A stretch of 64,000 bases of DNA, from contig NZ_CP047650.1 of assembly GCF_009906855.1 (NCBI RefSeq), positions 1 through 64,000 of the forward strand, in the 5' to 3' direction. Below are positions 29,307 through 37,621 of the stretch, in pieces. Source of the DNA: Xylophilus rhododendri (lineage in GTDB: Bacteria; Pseudomonadota; Gammaproteobacteria; Burkholderiales; Burkholderiaceae_C). The notes under the pieces were generated by a model that was not told the origin of the DNA, did no database searches, and worked only from the letters and a program-made list of their open reading frames with translations. Within the stretch, counting starts at the first letter, position 1. Every line of letters starts with the position of its first letter. The position numbers and the translations under genes were made by a program.

Positions 29307-29609
29307 TCAGTTCGGCAAGGAAGCGGGCCGTTTTGCAAACACGGCGACATGCTCCTGGATCGAACGGCGAATGTGCTGCTCGACGAAGCCCGGGACGTCG
29401 ATGGCGGGGTCGTCGACGATCGAGGTGCGCGGCTGCGGCTGCCGGTCCATGCCGACGACGGTGGCGGTCCAGCCGAAACGCATGCATCCCTGTCGGTCGC
29501 GGCGCGGCCGGCTGTAGCTGCCTTCATAACGGAAGGGATATCCGTTGCCGCCTGACTGGTAGAGATAGGCGGTTCCGGAAAATCGCGTACGGTCTATTGA
29601 TTGGCCCAT
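29307..29609 (-). CDS. Hypothetical protein (100 aa)
   Basis: Starts M-G-Q-S-I-D-R-T-R-F at 29609 with a GGGGAG ribosome site. It has a beta-rich first half (G-T-A-Y-L-Y-Q-S-G-G-N-G-Y-P-F-R-Y-E-G) and a helical second half. Longer starts at 29675 and 29702 exist but lack ribosome sites. It lies in a run of small unknown genes on the minus strand and is not recognised. Confidence 0.55.
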   Translation of the reverse strand: MGQSIDRTRFSGTAYLYQSGGNGYPFRYEGSYSRPRRDRQGCMRFGWTATVVGMDRQPQPRTSIVDDPAIDVPGFVEQHIRRSIQEHVAVFAKRPASLPN

Positions 29610-29732
29610 GGAAACTCCCCGTCGCCACCCGAGTGCCGAACCCGGATCGCCGGCATCGAAAGTCGCGCGCTGCATCTTGTAAATTTTCTTCCAAATCTGC
29701 AAGCGGGGAATAGCGCAGCGTTCTTTGGCGAA

Positions 29733-30014
29733 TCAGGCGGCCCGTGATTTTTCCGACTGTCCGGCCGCGGCGCCGCACGAAATGCTGGCGCGCAATTCAG
29801 CCAACAGGGCCTTTTCCTCGCCTGCGCTGGCGATCGCGCGGCTGCCGCAGCGAATACCCTGGTTGCAGACAGCGCCATAGCTGCACACCCAGCCGCTGCT
29901 GTCGGTGGTGATGCGCCATTCGATGCGGCTGCCGGCGGCATCGACGTGATTGGTCCATTGCAGGCGTGCGCCGCCGTATTGCTCGGTGTGAGCGTAGAGC
30001 TGGTCGTCCATCAT
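29733..30014 (-). CDS. Hypothetical protein (93 aa)
   Basis: Begins at tandem ATG codons 30014/30011 behind GAGGAA. The chain is W/T-rich (L-Q-W-T-N-H-V, I-E-W-R-I-T-T-D-S-S-G-W-V-C) with three Cys in G-W-V-C, V-C-N-Q and I-R-C-G. No signal peptide in the short form; a longer form to 30161 would add an unsupported leader. Not recognised. Confidence 0.55.
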   Translation of the reverse strand: MMDDQLYAHTEQYGGARLQWTNHVDAAGSRIEWRITTDSSGWVCSYGAVCNQGIRCGSRAIASAGEEKALLAELRASISCGAAAGQSEKSRAA

Positions 30015-30215
30015 TTCCTCGTTGAGTACGGTTGGCGCCAAGAATGCATTTGCCGACCGATGCGCCACGTAGGAGGAATTTGACGCGGCTTGTGATGCCC
30101 AGCGACGCGTGACCGGAGGGCAGGATCTGGCGCGGGAAAACCCGACTGTTTCGGTGCTCAAATTTTCAGCAGATTTTTAAACTTGGCTGTGCACATGCGT
30201 TGCGATCACAGCCTC

Positions 30216-32117
30216 ATGACCTACAGCGAAATCTCCTCCAGTCCTACGTCTTCGACCCAGCCGTTAAACGCCGCTCCGGCATCCGTCCCAGGCTCCAAGC
30301 CGACCAGCGGCCGAACCCGAACCTGGCTGGCCGCCAGCATCGCAGCCGCGACGGCCGCGCTGCAGGCCTGCGGTGGCGGCGGTGGAGATTCGGCGGGCGG
30401 CGGTGCGACGGCATCCTTGTCCGGCGCTTCGTCCGGTAGCGGCCAGCTCAGCGCGGCCGGTGCGGCCGCCGTCGCCTCCACCGCGGTCGCAGGCGGGGCC
30501 GCCGGGCCGCTGGGCCAGACACGCAGCTATGTCACCTCGTCCAACGACGCCGAGGCGGCGCGTTTTCTCCTGCAGGCGCAGTTCAGCGCATCGGAGACGG
30601 AAATCGCCTCGGTCCACCAGCTCGGTTATGCCGGCTGGCTGGCGAGCCAATTCGACCAGCCCGCCGGCCAGACCGCCTGGGACTGGCTCAACGAAAAGGC
30701 CTATGCCAGCAGCGTGGACGATTACGCGTACCGCTATGCCTTCGCGCCGATCGACCATGCGCTGTGGTGGCAGCTGATCAAGTCGCCGGACGCCCTGCGC
30801 CAACGCGTGGCGCTGGCCCTGTCGGAAATCTTCGTGGTGGCCCCCAGCACCGCCAATTCCCTCTGGCCCTCCTACACATTGGCTGCCTGGTGGGACACGC
30901 TGGTGCGCAACGCCTTCGGCAATTTCCGCCAGCTGATGGAGGACGCCACCCTGAACCCGGCCATGGGCTATTTCCTCAACGTCAAGGGCAGCCTGAAGGA
31001 GAACGCCGCCGGCCGCCAGCCCGACGAGAACTATGCCCGCGAACTGATGCAGCTGATGACCATCGGCCTGGTCAAGCTCAACCCCGACGGCACCCCGGTG
31101 CTCTCGGGCGGCGCGCCGGTCGAGACCTATACCCAGTCCGACGTTTCCAACCTGGCGCGGGTCTTCAGCGGCTACGACCTGGACCGCTCCGGCGACACCG
31201 TTCTGACGAGCAGCACCGGCAACCTGTCCAGCCCGGAGTTCGCCCGGCGCCCCATGGTGCTCAAGCCCAGCCTGCATTCGACCTATGACGTCAACTTCCT
31301 GGGCACCAGCATTCCCGGCAGCACCGAAGGCAATGCGGCCCGCAGGATCGCGCTGGATGCACTGTTCCAGCATGCCAACGTCGGCCCCTTCATCGGCCGC
31401 CAACTGATCCAGCGCCTGGTCACCAGCAACCCCAGCCCGGCCTATGTGGCGCGTGTGGCCGCCGCCTTCGCCGACAACGGCACCGGCGTGCGCGGCGACA
31501 TCGCGGCCACGGTCGCGGCCGTGCTGCTGGACGATGAAGCCCGCGCCTCCGCCGGCCTCTCCAGCAACACCTTCGGCCGCCTGCGCGAACCGATGCTGCG
31601 CCTGGTGCAATGGGCGCGGACCTTCAAGCTGGCCCCCGTCGACAGCAGCTGGCTGATCGGCGACCTGTCGGCCCCGACCTCGCTCGGCCAGAACCCCTTG
31701 CGAGCCCCCTCGGTGTTCAACTTCTTCCGGCCCGGCTACGTGCCACCCAACACCGCCACCGCCAGCGCCGGCCTGGTCGCGCCCGAGTTCCAGCTGGTCA
31801 ATGAAACCACGGTCAGCGCCTATGTGAACTTCATGCAGAACACCGTGAAGAACGGCATCGCGGTGAACGGCCGCTACAACGTCGTGCCCGACTACGGCAG
31901 CGAAATGGCCATCGTCACCGACGCGGCCGCGCTGGTCATGCGGCTGAACCTGCTGCTGGCGGCCGGCCAACTGCCCTCGGCGACGGTCGCGCTGATCGTG
32001 GATGCGCTGAATGCCACCAGCGTCACCGCCAGCGCCACCGACGCGGTCAAGCTCAACCGCATCTACGCGGCCATCGTGATGGTCATGGCTTCGGCCAAAT
32101 ACCTGGTGCAGAAATGA
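30216..32117 (+). CDS. DUF1800-family lipoprotein
   Basis: A protein of about 633 residues from ATG 30216 (a TTG at 30183 and ATG at 30195 are alternatives). The lipobox is A-L-Q-A-C (Cys52), followed by Gly-rich linker. The remainder is the DUF1800 domain: F-L-L-Q-A-Q-F-S-A-S-E-T-E-I, D-E-N-Y-A-R-E-L-M-Q-L-M-T-I-G, and R-E-P-M-L-R-L-V-Q-W. DUF1800 genes nearly always precede a DUF1501 gene, as here with a 4-bp ATGA overlap. The pair is exported and is found next to polysaccharide or surface genes, function unproven. Confidence 0.9.
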   Translation: MTYSEISSSPTSSTQPLNAAPASVPGSKPTSGRTRTWLAASIAAATAALQACGGGGGDSAGGGATASLSGASSGSGQLSAAGAAAVASTAVAGGAAGPLGQTRSYVTSSNDAEAARFLLQAQFSASETEIASVHQLGYAGWLASQFDQPAGQTAWDWLNEKAYASSVDDYAYRYAFAPIDHALWWQLIKSPDALRQRVALALSEIFVVAPSTANSLWPSYTLAAWWDTLVRNAFGNFRQLMEDATLNPAMGYFLNVKGSLKENAAGRQPDENYARELMQLMTIGLVKLNPDGTPVLSGGAPVETYTQSDVSNLARVFSGYDLDRSGDTVLTSSTGNLSSPEFARRPMVLKPSLHSTYDVNFLGTSIPGSTEGNAARRIALDALFQHANVGPFIGRQLIQRLVTSNPSPAYVARVAAAFADNGTGVRGDIAATVAAVLLDDEARASAGLSSNTFGRLREPMLRLVQWARTFKLAPVDSSWLIGDLSAPTSLGQNPLRAPSVFNFFRPGYVPPNTATASAGLVAPEFQLVNETTVSAYVNFMQNTVKNGIAVNGRYNVVPDYGSEMAIVTDAAALVMRLNLLLAAGQLPSATVALIVDALNATSVTASATDAVKLNRIYAAIVMVMASAKYLVQK

Positions 32118-33613
32118 ACGAATTCCCCTTCCACAACGCCTGCCCGGACGCCTATCCGGACCCGGACCGGAAAATCGCCAGCCCCGCGCGCCGCGCCTTC
32201 CTGCGCCGTTCCAGCCAGCTGACCCTTACCGGCACCGCCCTGCCCTTCGCCCTGAACCTGGCGGCCATGGGCGAAGCCGCGGCCTTCGAAGCCAACGACT
32301 ACAAGGCGCTTGTCTGCGTCTTCCTCAACGGCGGCAACGACTATGCCAATACCGTCGTCACCTACGACGACCCCAGCTACAACGCCTACGCCACCATCCG
32401 CGGCGGCACCGGCCAGGCGGGCGGCGGATGCGCCCTGGCCAAGAGCGCGCTGGCGCCCACGCTGCTCAACCCGACCGCACCCTTGCCGGACGGCCGCCAA
32501 TACGCGCTGAATCCGGCCATGGGCGCGCTGGCCTTGCTCTTCAACAGCGGCAAGGCGGCGGTGCAGCTCAATGTCGGCCCATTGGTGGTGCCCTTGACGC
32601 GTGCCCAGTTCGAGGGCGCCGACCGCCACAGCTATCCGCTGCCGGCCAGGCTGATGTCGCACAGCGACCAGCAATCGGTGTGGATGTCCTCTGGCGGCGA
32701 AGGCACGACCGTGGGTTGGGGCGGCCGCATCGGCGACCTGGCGCTGGCCTCCAACGGCTCCTCGGTCTTCACCTGCATCTCGGCCACCGGCAACGCGGTG
32801 TTCCTGTCGGGGCAGCAGGCGATCCCCTACCAGGTGAGCACCGGCGGCGCGGTGGCGCTCAATGCGGTGAAGTCCAACGTCTACGGCTCGACGGCCATCC
32901 GCACCGCCATGTCGACCCTGCTGCAGGAGTCCAGCACCCATGCCCTGGAGAACGACTACAACCGGGTGACGGCCCGCTCCGTGGCCTCCGAGGCGCAGGT
33001 GACCAGCGCACTGGCAGGCGCCACGCTGTCGACCGCGTTTCCCACCACCACCCTGGGCAGCCAGCTGAAGATCGTGGCCCGCATGATCGCGGCGCGCAAC
33101 AGCCTGAACGTCAGGCGCCAGGTCTTCTTCGTCTCCATGGGCGGCTTCGACCTGCACGACAACCTGATGAGCCAGCATCCCACCGTGCTCGCCGCGCTGA
33201 GCGACGCCATGGCGGCCTTCCACCAGGCGACGGTGGAGATGGGCATCTCCAGCCAGGTCACCGCCTTCACCGCGTCGGACTTCGGCCGCACGCTGGCCGT
33301 CAACGGCACCGGCGCCGATCACGGCTGGGGCAGCCACCACTTCATGGTGGGCGGCGCGGTCAAGGGTCAGGCTTTCTACGGCACGGCGCCGCCGGTCAGC
33401 ATCGGCAACACCACCGCGACCAGCGACCAGTGGCATATCGGCCAGGGCCGGCTGTTGCCGAGCACCTCGGTGGACCAGTACGCCGCCACCCTGGCGCGCT
33501 GGTTCGGCGTGGCGGACGCGGAACTCGACGGCATCCTGCCGAACCTGCGCAACTTCGGCACGGGGGCCGGGCGAGGCGACTATCCGCGCGACCTGGGATT
33601 CATGCGGACCTGA
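32114..33613 (+). CDS. DUF1501-family protein, predicted Tat substrate
   Basis: A 499-residue protein. The N terminus carries a Tat-like signal (R-R-A-F-L-R-R-S-S, then L-T-G-T-A-L-P-F-A-L). The body is a DUF1501 domain, an alkaline-phosphatase-superfamily relative: V-C-V-F-L-N-G-G-N-D-Y-A-N (metal or sulfate-binding N-terminal strand), F-V-S-M-G-G-F-D-L-H-D and A-S-D-F-G-R-T, followed by D-H-G-W-G-S-H-H. The pattern of Asp/His/Ser/Thr residues suggests a metal site, but catalytic activity is not established. Its partner DUF1800 gene overlaps by 4 bp. Confidence 0.9.
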   Translation: MNEFPFHNACPDAYPDPDRKIASPARRAFLRRSSQLTLTGTALPFALNLAAMGEAAAFEANDYKALVCVFLNGGNDYANTVVTYDDPSYNAYATIRGGTGQAGGGCALAKSALAPTLLNPTAPLPDGRQYALNPAMGALALLFNSGKAAVQLNVGPLVVPLTRAQFEGADRHSYPLPARLMSHSDQQSVWMSSGGEGTTVGWGGRIGDLALASNGSSVFTCISATGNAVFLSGQQAIPYQVSTGGAVALNAVKSNVYGSTAIRTAMSTLLQESSTHALENDYNRVTARSVASEAQVTSALAGATLSTAFPTTTLGSQLKIVARMIAARNSLNVRRQVFFVSMGGFDLHDNLMSQHPTVLAALSDAMAAFHQATVEMGISSQVTAFTASDFGRTLAVNGTGADHGWGSHHFMVGGAVKGQAFYGTAPPVSIGNTTATSDQWHIGQGRLLPSTSVDQYAATLARWFGVADAELDGILPNLRNFGTGAGRGDYPRDLGFMRT

Positions 33614-33619
33614 ACCGCC

Positions 33620-35365
33620 TCAGCGCGCCGCCAGATCCCGGGCGACGGCGGCCAGCAGGATGCGGTCGACCGGATCGGAGCGGCCTTGCGCATCCCGGTC
33701 CAGCTCCTGCTGGATTTCACGGGAAGACAGCGGCGCGGCCCCGAGCAGGCCGCCGAACAGCGCGGGGAACTTGCCTACGCCGATCTGATGGAGGAAGCAT
33801 TGCCTCGCCAGCGAGACATGCCCGCGCAGAAAGGTGTTGGCCGACACCAGCCCCTGACCTTCGAGCGCGATCGCATCCGCATACGCGGCGGCGTAACTGC
33901 GCATGGCCGCCGGTGTGCCGAGGGCGACCTGGTCGCCGATCATCAGGTTGCCGTAGTGCATCCCCATGGCGCCATCGGCCAGCAGATGCTTGCCGTCGCC
34001 CACCACACCGAGCATGTCCGCCCAGCTGCCAGTGAGCAGGCGCATGGCCTTGTCGGGGCGGATTCTCAGCACCAGGTCGTATTCCCTGCCCGAGGCGTCG
34101 ATCAGCGACTGCGCCTGGCCGATCTTGTAGTGCATCTTGCGGGAATTGCTCCAGCCGGCGAAACGGGCATCTGCATCGTCTTCCAGCACGACCTTGTCGG
34201 TGCCGTAGACGGCCGAAAGGTGGGCTTCGCTGGTCTCGCCGGAGGCCGACAAGGTCTTGAACAGGCCCGGATAGCGCGCGACGAAATCGGGATAACCCAT
34301 CTTCATGCACTGCTCCCGGTAGGCCGCGAGGAAGGCCTCGCCTTCGAAGGGCAGGAAGCGCCGGAAAGGCTCGGAGCCCGAGCGGCCGACCTGCTTCCAG
34401 GCGTGGACATAGAAGTCCGCCGCCACGCCCGGCAGCAGGTGCTTGCGCCAGCTCGCCAGCGCGGGAACATAGCCCCGCAACTGGCCGGAGATGGAGATGG
34501 CGAGCCGCAGCCGGCGTCCGCCCAGTCCCAGGCGGCGCAAGCCGTACTCCCGAGCCACGGCCAACACGCGGCTCGTGTTGCGGTGCAAGGCGGCGCCGGG
34601 GTTTTCCTCGCCGCCGGCCTGGCCCGTTTGCAGGACACGCCGGACCACATCGACGAAGTCGTCGAAGTTCACATCGGGTGCGGGCCGGTTGCCGTCCTTC
34701 TGCAGAAATTCGAGCAGCTCGGCCAGCCGGGATGCATCGGCACCGCGCGGCCAGTAGAACAGATAGGTCTGCAGCTTCTTCAGGCCGTGCTGCCGCCATT
34801 GCGCCACCCAGTCCAGCTCCGGCAGGGCCTGCTTCAGTTCGGCCACGTTGCGCAGGAAATGACGTTGGCCGAACATGGTGTTGTAGAGCAGCAGGGACTG
34901 CTCCGCGTCGAAGCCGGCCATCGCCTGGCGGTGCCATTGCGGCACGCGCTCCATCGGCGCCGCGGCACCCAGTTCGCTGCGCAGCAGAAGAAGCGCCACC
35001 AGGATGCCGGTGCCTGGTGCTGGCGTTTCGGCGGCCTTCGCCAGCAGCCGGCCGGCGAAATCCTTGGCGACCGCTTCCAGCACGCCCGACCTGGCGTCGG
35101 CCGAATGCCGCGCCAGCAGCAGCCGGTGCAGGGCGAGGTGCTGGCCGTCGGCTATCAGGTGGTCGAAGGCAAGCTCGAGTTGCGCCTGGGCCGCGGGTGC
35201 ACGTGGACCGGGCAGACGCAGCACGTCGAAGAAGACTTCCGCCAGCCTGCTCATGTCGGCCTGGCTGGCTCCAGCACCTTGGGGCAGGTCCTGCACCATC
35301 GAGGCAAGGACGGCCGCTGGTTCCTCGGGAACTTGTTCTGCAGGACCAAGACTGGTGTTCGACAT
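33620..35365 (-). CDS. Large putative glycosyltransferase-like protein, unknown function
   Basis: A 581-residue protein starting M-S-N-T-S-L-G at 35365 (an upstream in-frame codon at 35386 is weaker). The N-terminal half is helical. From about residue 290 a second domain opens I-S-I-S-G-Q-L-R-G-Y-V-P-A-L-A-S-W, then D-F-Y-V-H-A-W-K-Q-V-G. It continues into R-K-M-H-Y-K-I-G-Q-A-Q-S-L-I and D-L-V-L-R-I-R-P-D-K, a pattern seen in capsule/LPS proteins with a FVHTW-type motif. No signal peptide. The 6-bp convergent gap to the DUF1501 gene gives no operon. Call is by pattern only. Confidence 0.5.
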   Translation of the reverse strand: MSNTSLGPAEQVPEEPAAVLASMVQDLPQGAGASQADMSRLAEVFFDVLRLPGPRAPAAQAQLELAFDHLIADGQHLALHRLLLARHSADARSGVLEAVAKDFAGRLLAKAAETPAPGTGILVALLLLRSELGAAAPMERVPQWHRQAMAGFDAEQSLLLYNTMFGQRHFLRNVAELKQALPELDWVAQWRQHGLKKLQTYLFYWPRGADASRLAELLEFLQKDGNRPAPDVNFDDFVDVVRRVLQTGQAGGEENPGAALHRNTSRVLAVAREYGLRRLGLGGRRLRLAISISGQLRGYVPALASWRKHLLPGVAADFYVHAWKQVGRSGSEPFRRFLPFEGEAFLAAYREQCMKMGYPDFVARYPGLFKTLSASGETSEAHLSAVYGTDKVVLEDDADARFAGWSNSRKMHYKIGQAQSLIDASGREYDLVLRIRPDKAMRLLTGSWADMLGVVGDGKHLLADGAMGMHYGNLMIGDQVALGTPAAMRSYAAAYADAIALEGQGLVSANTFLRGHVSLARQCFLHQIGVGKFPALFGGLLGAAPLSSREIQQELDRDAQGRSDPVDRILLAAVARDLAAR

Positions 35366-35410
35366 GCTGGATTGCCCGGGCACCACGCCTATGAGGCGTC
35401 GGATGTGAGA

Positions 35411-35440
35411 AAGCCCCGAATCCGTGAGAACTCAGGGCTT
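35411..35440 (-). terminator. Hairpin downstream of tRNA-Pro
   Basis: AAGCCC (35411) and GGGCTT (ending 35440) form a 6-bp stem, located 34 bp past the 3' end of the leftward tRNA-Pro gene and followed by TTCTC. The T-run is weak, so this is a plausible rather than firm terminator. Confidence 0.4.
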
Positions 35441-35473
35441 GCAAGAACGATGGTAAGTCGCTTTTTTGAAGAA

Positions 35474-35550
35474 TGGTCGGAGCGGCGGGATTCGAACTCG
35501 CGACCCTCTGCTCCCAAAGCAGATGCGCTACCAGGCTGCGCTACGCTCCG
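35474..35550 (-). tRNA. tRNA-Pro (anticodon UGG)
   Basis: A 77-nt cloverleaf on the minus strand. The acceptor stem CGGAGCG pairs with its complement, the D arm is GCGC with the CCTGGTA loop, the anticodon stem is CTGCT/AGCAG-like around loop TTTGGGA (anticodon TGG), and the T loop is TTCGAAT. The 3' ACCA is encoded. Confidence 0.96.
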
Positions 35551-35651
35551 ACTCAGGCATTCTAACCTGCTGGCGGACCTCGCTCAGGCGCCGGGCTCAC
35601 GGACAAAGCTAAAGTGGACGTTTTTTTTCGGTTTCCCGACCATTGCTGCCC

Positions 35652-36140
35652 ATGAACGAGGTCCGCCTGCGCATTCTCTACGCCTCCGTCTCCGGAACCG
35701 CCCGCCTGATCGCCGAGGCTCTCGCGCTCGAAGCCGACACGCTGCCGCCGGGCTCCGTCGAGGTGCTCGACATGCACGACTGCGAGGCATCCGTCCTCGA
35801 TCCCCGGGGGCCGCGCTTGCTGCTGTGCGTGGCGACCACCGGCTCGGGCGACATCCCCGACGACGGCCAGGCGCTCTACCAGGGCCTGCAGCTGGCGCCG
35901 CGTTTCCTCGGCGGCCTGCGGTACGGCCTGATCGCCCTCGGCGACAGCAGCTACGGCGACACCTTCAGCGGCGGCGGCCTGCAGTTCGATGCGGCGCTGC
36001 TGGACCTGGGCGCGGAGCGGGTCGGCGAGGTGCTGCGGCTCGACGCGATGGACGCAACGGAGCCCGAAATCCTCGCGCTGGATTGGTTTCGCCAATGGCT
36101 CGCGGCAAGTCCATTGAAGGAAGACTGCATTCCTCGATGA
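35652..36140 (+). CDS. Flavodoxin-like protein, MioC-type
   Basis: A 162-residue single flavodoxin domain. The FMN phosphate loop is S-V-S-G-T-A (residues about 12-17) in L-Y-A-S-V-S-G-T-A-R. The ring-contact loops are T-T-G-S-G-D-I-P-D-D-G and A-L-G-D-S-S-Y-G-D-T-F. MioC-like flavodoxins donate single electrons, for example to biotin synthase in E. coli, so it may help BioB here, although it is not linked to the bio genes. The start at 35652 gives M-N-E-V-R-L-R-I-L. Confidence 0.85.
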   Translation: MNEVRLRILYASVSGTARLIAEALALEADTLPPGSVEVLDMHDCEASVLDPRGPRLLLCVATTGSGDIPDDGQALYQGLQLAPRFLGGLRYGLIALGDSSYGDTFSGGGLQFDAALLDLGAERVGEVLRLDAMDATEPEILALDWFRQWLAASPLKEDCIPR

Positions 36141-36213
36141 ACATCAAGGCCCGCTTGCGCTTATGGTTACGCCTTTCGACGAGATCGTCGACAAAAAAAC
36201 AAGGGGAGTACTC

Positions 36214-37185
36214 ATGAGCGCCACCTGCGTGATCGCACAACCCATCCACCCGGTCGGTGCCGAACTGCTGCGCGCGGCCGGCATCGCCGTGCTGCAGCCC
36301 AAGGATCCGCTGGCCCTGCGCGATGGCCTGGCACTGGCCGATGCCGTCATCGTGCGCGACGGCCTGTCTGCCGACTGGATAGACGCCGCCCCGCGCCTGC
36401 GGGTGATCTCCAACCACGGCACCGGCAGCGACCGCATCGATGTGGCCTACGCCACCGAACTGGGCATTCCGGTCACCTCCACACCAGGCGCGAACGCACG
36501 CTCGGTGGCGGAACACGCGTTGATGCTGATGTTCGCCACCGCCCGCCAGGCCGTGGCGGCGGATGCGGCAACGCGCCGCGGGCACTGGGGCTTCAAGTAC
36601 CAGCGACCCATGCTGGAGTTGTACGGCCAGACCCTGGGCATCGTCGGTTTCGGCTGCACCGGCCAGATGCTGTGCGAAATGGCCGCGCGCGGCCTGGGCA
36701 TGCGGGTGCTCGTGTGGTCGCCCAAGGCCGATGCGGCGCTGGTGCAGTCGGCACAGGGCCAGCGGGTGGAGACGCTGGAAGAGCTGCTGGAGCAGTCCGA
36801 CGTTGTCTCGCTGCACCGCTCGATGAAGCCGCAAAACCGCCACACGCTCAACGATGCCGGCCTGCAGCGCATGAAACCCAGCGCCATCGTGATCAACACC
36901 TCGCGCGGCGGCCTGATAGACGAAGAAGCGCTGATCGACGCGCTGGTGAACGCCCGGCTCTTCGGCGCGGGCCTGGACGTCTTCGAAACCGAACCTTTCG
37001 TGGCCCACGGCCGGCTGGCGACGCTGCCCAACGTGGTGCTCACTCCGCATGTGGCCGGCTCGTCCCAGCAGGCCCTGCATGCCACGGCCACCCAGTGCGC
37101 GCGGCAGGTCATCGACGTACTCGCCGGACGTCAGCCGCTCGACCTGGTGATGCCGCAGGTGTGGGAACGTCGCCGCACGCCTTGA
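36214..37185 (+). CDS. D-isomer-specific 2-hydroxyacid dehydrogenase
   Basis: A 323-residue NAD(P)-dependent dehydrogenase. The nucleotide motif is G-F-G-C-T-G (in I-V-G-F-G-C-T-G-Q-M). Catalytic residues are visible: Arg in N-T-S-R-G-G-L-I-D-E, Glu in F-E-T-E-P-F, and His in T-P-H-V-A-G-S-S. This family reduces or oxidises 2-hydroxyacids such as glyoxylate, hydroxypyruvate or phosphoglycerate. The specific substrate is not evident. ATG 36214 follows a strong AGGGGAG ribosome site. Confidence 0.9.
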   Translation: MSATCVIAQPIHPVGAELLRAAGIAVLQPKDPLALRDGLALADAVIVRDGLSADWIDAAPRLRVISNHGTGSDRIDVAYATELGIPVTSTPGANARSVAEHALMLMFATARQAVAADAATRRGHWGFKYQRPMLELYGQTLGIVGFGCTGQMLCEMAARGLGMRVLVWSPKADAALVQSAQGQRVETLEELLEQSDVVSLHRSMKPQNRHTLNDAGLQRMKPSAIVINTSRGGLIDEEALIDALVNARLFGAGLDVFETEPFVAHGRLATLPNVVLTPHVAGSSQQALHATATQCARQVIDVLAGRQPLDLVMPQVWERRRTP

Positions 37186-37237
37186 ACACTTCGGCTAGCC
37201 CTCAACAGGCCTCCAGCGCATCGTAGAATGATGGGCT

Positions 37238-37312
37238 CTGCCTGTCGTTCAACGGATAGGACATCGCTCTTCTAAAGCGATTATGGGGGTTCGATTCCCT
37301 CCAGGCGGGCCA
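37238..37312 (+). tRNA. tRNA-Arg (anticodon UCU)
   Basis: A 75-nt cloverleaf. Acceptor CTGCCTG pairs with CAGGCGG (one G-U pair), the D arm is GTTC/GGAC, and the anticodon stem TCGCT/AGCGA encloses CTTCTAA (anticodon TCT). The T arm is GGGGG-TTCGATT-CCCTC. Discriminator G and CCA are encoded. It reads the rare AGA codon. Confidence 0.93.
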
Positions 37313-37571
37313 GACAGACGCCCTGCCCTCAGCGCACGAAGTGCCAGGAGGCAGAAGGCCAAGCAAAGACCGCCGCCTGCAGGAAGCGCGGATGGGCCTT
37401 GAAGTGGAAAGAGACGGCTTGGAAGTGGAAGGGCAGCATGGGAAGTCCTGGTTGAATTCGATTGCTTCCATGCTGTTCCCCGGCCACTTGCACTCCGGCT
37501 CAGCCCATGCCGGCCCTTGCTGTGGGACCGGGCCGACGCGGACAGTCAGCCATGCGGGCCCTCCCGGCAAC
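37313..37571. other. Intergenic stretch without a recognised gene
   Basis: This 259-bp gap between tRNA-Arg and the livK terminator has only short open frames, including a minus-strand frame that reads back across the tRNA and has no ribosome site. A short imperfect direct repeat (GGCCTTGAAGTGGAAA and GGCTTGGAAGTGGAAG) lies near 37395-37430. No promoter or riboswitch was recognised. Confidence 0.5.
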
Positions 37572-37601
37572 AAAAAAGACCGCTCGAAGGCGGTCTTTTT
37601 T
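37572..37601. terminator. Bidirectional Rho-independent terminator
   Basis: A-run, then GACCGC and its complement GCGGTC (6-bp GC-rich stem, about 6-nt loop), then a T-run of six. Because both an A-run and a T-run flank the stem it can end transcription in both directions: the leftward livK gene (stop 37622) and anything reading through from tRNA-Arg. Confidence 0.85.
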
Positions 37602-37621
37602 CGTTCATGCAGGGGCAGTCA

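Noticed and set aside
37202..37573. Minus-strand frame across tRNA-Arg
   Set aside because: The frame lies antisense to a clear tRNA and lacks a ribosome site; peptides like W-R-E-S-N-P are a known artefact of tRNA antisense reading.
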